A stretch of DNA of 8,165 bases from Planctomycetaceae bacterium (lineage in GTDB: Bacteria > Planctomycetota > Planctomycetia > Planctomycetales > Planctomycetaceae). The notes under the pieces are model-generated. The model was not told where the DNA came from. It did not search any database and saw only the letters and a program-made list of their open reading frames with translations. Positions 6,921-8,165 of the stretch are shown piece after piece. The translations under genes were made by a program, and so were the position numbers. Location of the stretch: contig DOCI01000236.1 in assembly GCA_003503535.1 (NCBI GenBank), positions 4,823 to 12,987 of the forward strand. Direction: 5' to 3'. Position 1 is the stretch's first letter. The number at the start of each line of letters is the position of its first letter.

Positions 6921-7085
6921 ATGAAAGCACTCAGTGGATCAATCATAATTCTTGCGGCTTCAATCCTCATTCTCGGCGGCTCATACATTCCGCACGGCGA
7001 CACCAGACTTTTCCTGCAGATTATTGGCTTGATGGTCTGTGCGATGGGAATGTGGGGTTGGTCAGTCAGCCTGAAAGAAAAATAG
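6921..7085 (+). CDS. Possible two-helix membrane miniprotein
   Basis: The frame beginning at ATG 6921 encodes 54 residues with two hydrophobic segments, SGSIIILAASILILGGSYI (5-23) and LFLQIIGLMVCAMGMWGW (about 31-48). They are joined by a short polar turn, HGDTR, and followed by a positively charged end, LKEK. This pattern suits a hairpin inner-membrane miniprotein with both ends on the cytoplasmic side. I recognise no family. The ATG is preferred over an upstream GTG at 6798 because the extension lacks coherent composition. The Shine-Dalgarno signal is weak, with only ggag about 12 nt upstream. The radical SAM gene starts 189 bp downstream with a 9-bp inverted repeat between, so co-transcription is uncertain. 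Confidence 0.5.
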   Translation: MKALSGSIIILAASILILGGSYIPHGDTRLFLQIIGLMVCAMGMWGWSVSLKEK

Positions 7086-7122
7086 CGTGATGGTGCATGT
7101 CTACCGGATATCAATATTCCTA

Positions 7123-7167
7123 TACGAAAAGTCATAATATTTCAAACACCTGTTTTCTCTTTTCGTA
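7123..7167. repeat. 9-bp inverted repeat after the miniprotein gene
   Basis: The 9-mer tacgaaaag (7123-7131) is perfectly complementary to cttttcgta (7159-7167) across a 27-nt loop. A nested 4-bp stem (aaac 7144-7147 with gttt 7152-7155) sits inside. It lies 37 bp after the miniprotein stop and 107 bp before the radical SAM start. No T tract follows the right arm. It could be a weak terminator or a regulatory site for the downstream gene. Confidence 0.35.
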
Positions 7168-7274
7168 AACAAGTTATCTCTGTGCTGATTTCTCAGTTTG
7201 TAGAACATCCAATCGTGGCAAGACGTCCCGAAGTCATTTCATTATCGGGTCTCCATTAAAACGTCTGCTTCCCC

Positions 7275-8165
7275 ATGAATATTGTCATTATCAATCCGCC
7301 GCACACGGCTATTGGCAGCCGGATTCCTCGCGAGCATTTGCCGCCTCTCGGACTGCTTTCCATCGGCGGACCGCTACTTGATGACGGGTTTTCCGTTCAA
7401 CTGATCGATGCCGAACTCAAACCGATGTCTCTTGCTGAAATTGTCGACGAAGTCGAACACCTGCAGGCCGACACCATCATGATCGGGCACTCTGGTTCAA
7501 GCTCTGTTCATGCGACAGTGCTCGAACTGTGTCGAAAGCTCAAAGCCAGATCTCCTGAGTTAACAATCGTTTATGGCGGCGTCCATCCGACTTATTACTG
7601 GACTGAAATTCTTGCGGAGTGCAGTGAAGTGGATTTCATCATTCGCGGGGAAGGCGAACAAACTTGCCTCTCACTGATGCAGGCGATTCGAGATCACTCA
7701 CAGCTGGATCAAATCAAAGGCATTGCCTATCGTGAAGTGGGTGAAGTTCGTGCAACGCCCGATGCCGATCTCATTCGCAATCTTGATGATTACCGAGTCG
7801 GCTGGGAACTGATTGATCACAAAAACTACTCTTACTGGGGCGGCAAACGCGCTGTTGTCGCTCAATTTTCGCGAGGCTGTCCGCACCTGTGCAACTATTG
7901 CGGGCAGCGTGGATTCTGGACCGTGAGACGGCATCGCGATCCTGTCCAATTTGCCAAAGAACTTGCTCGCCTTGCTCGTGAGGAAGGGGTCGAGCTGATC
8001 AACTTTGCCGATGAACTTCCGACGGGTTCCCGCAAAGCCTGGAAAACATTTCTCGAAGCTCTCATTGCGGAAGATGTTTCCCTCCTCCTCGTGGGCTCCA
8101 CCCGAACCAGCGATATTGTTCGCGATGAGGACATTCTGCATCTCTACAAAAAAGCAGGCGTCATT
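7275..8165 (+). CDS. B12-binding radical SAM protein, BchE-like (partial, 3' end beyond window)
   Basis: The first 297 codons are open to the window edge. Residues 1 to about 140 have the Rossmann-like cobalamin-binding layout of this class (IVIINPPH 3-10, PPLGLLSIGGPLLDDGF 23-39, IGHSGSSS 70-77, VYGGVHPTY 99-107, IRGEGE 123-128). The radical SAM domain starts near 190 and has the 4Fe-4S motif CPHLCNYC (C202, C206, C209). Downstream are QRGFW (211-215), RHRDP (219-223), INFADELPT (242-250) and LVGSTRTSDIVRD (272-284). Overall it resembles proteins annotated as anaerobic Mg-protoporphyrin IX monomethyl ester cyclase (BchE) and its relatives. No other pigment gene is visible, so its reaction is open: cobalamin-dependent methylation or oxidative ring chemistry are both possible. 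The ATG at 7275 is the first start after an in-frame TAA at 7257; no clear ribosome binding site is seen. Confidence 0.9.
   Translation, partial: MNIVIINPPHTAIGSRIPREHLPPLGLLSIGGPLLDDGFSVQLIDAELKPMSLAEIVDEVEHLQADTIMIGHSGSSSVHATVLELCRKLKARSPELTIVYGGVHPTYYWTEILAECSEVDFIIRGEGEQTCLSLMQAIRDHSQLDQIKGIAYREVGEVRATPDADLIRNLDDYRVGWELIDHKNYSYWGGKRAVVAQFSRGCPHLCNYCGQRGFWTVRRHRDPVQFAKELARLAREEGVELINFADELPTGSRKAWKTFLEALIAEDVSLLLVGSTRTSDIVRDEDILHLYKKAGVI

Noticed and set aside
7698..8141. Minus-strand open frame of 147 codons
   Set aside because: It is antisense to the radical SAM coding region, which has clear family motifs; no family resemblance on the minus strand.

Overview
The window looks like chromosomal DNA from a planctomycete, probably a Planctomycetaceae-type genome of moderate GC content such as Gimesia, Rubinisphaera or Planctopirus. 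The main evidence is the pair of planctomycete-expanded genes at its centre: a 929-aa secreted cytochrome c/DUF1549/DUF1553 protein (362-3151) and a Tat-exported DUF1501 protein (3589-5007). The assignment rests on family knowledge and general character; no search was run.

Layout. Positions 1-361 hold no gene but carry short palindromic and inverted repeats resembling dispersed intergenic repeats. The DUF1549/DUF1553 and DUF1501 genes follow on the + strand. They would normally be adjacent but are separated by 437 bp holding a small four-helix-bundle (S23/Avd-like) gene with an in-frame stop. That gene lies between two arms of a 31-bp imperfect inverted repeat (28/31 identical). The left arm overlaps the small gene's start, and the right arm lies inside the DUF1501 coding sequence, where it encodes the residues just before the twin-arginine motif. 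This repeat-bracketed unit is the most unusual feature of the window. A probable terminator (5051-5080) closes the operon.

Downstream is a small orphan gene for a cyclic-phosphate-processing receiver-like domain (5162-5503, +), with a 12-bp palindrome just before its start. It converges with a HAD-IIA (NagD-type) phosphatase gene on the - strand (5554-6372). A gene-poor stretch follows (6373-7274) with a few hairpins and a possible 54-aa membrane miniprotein (6921-7085). The window ends inside a B12-binding radical SAM gene resembling the BchE/cobalamin-dependent class (7275-8165, 297 codons visible).

How the genes fit together. The cytochrome/DUF1549/DUF1553 and DUF1501 products are a recurrent exported planctomycete pair whose substrate cannot be told from the sequence. 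The receiver-like, phosphatase, miniprotein and radical SAM genes show no evident functional link to that pair or to one another.
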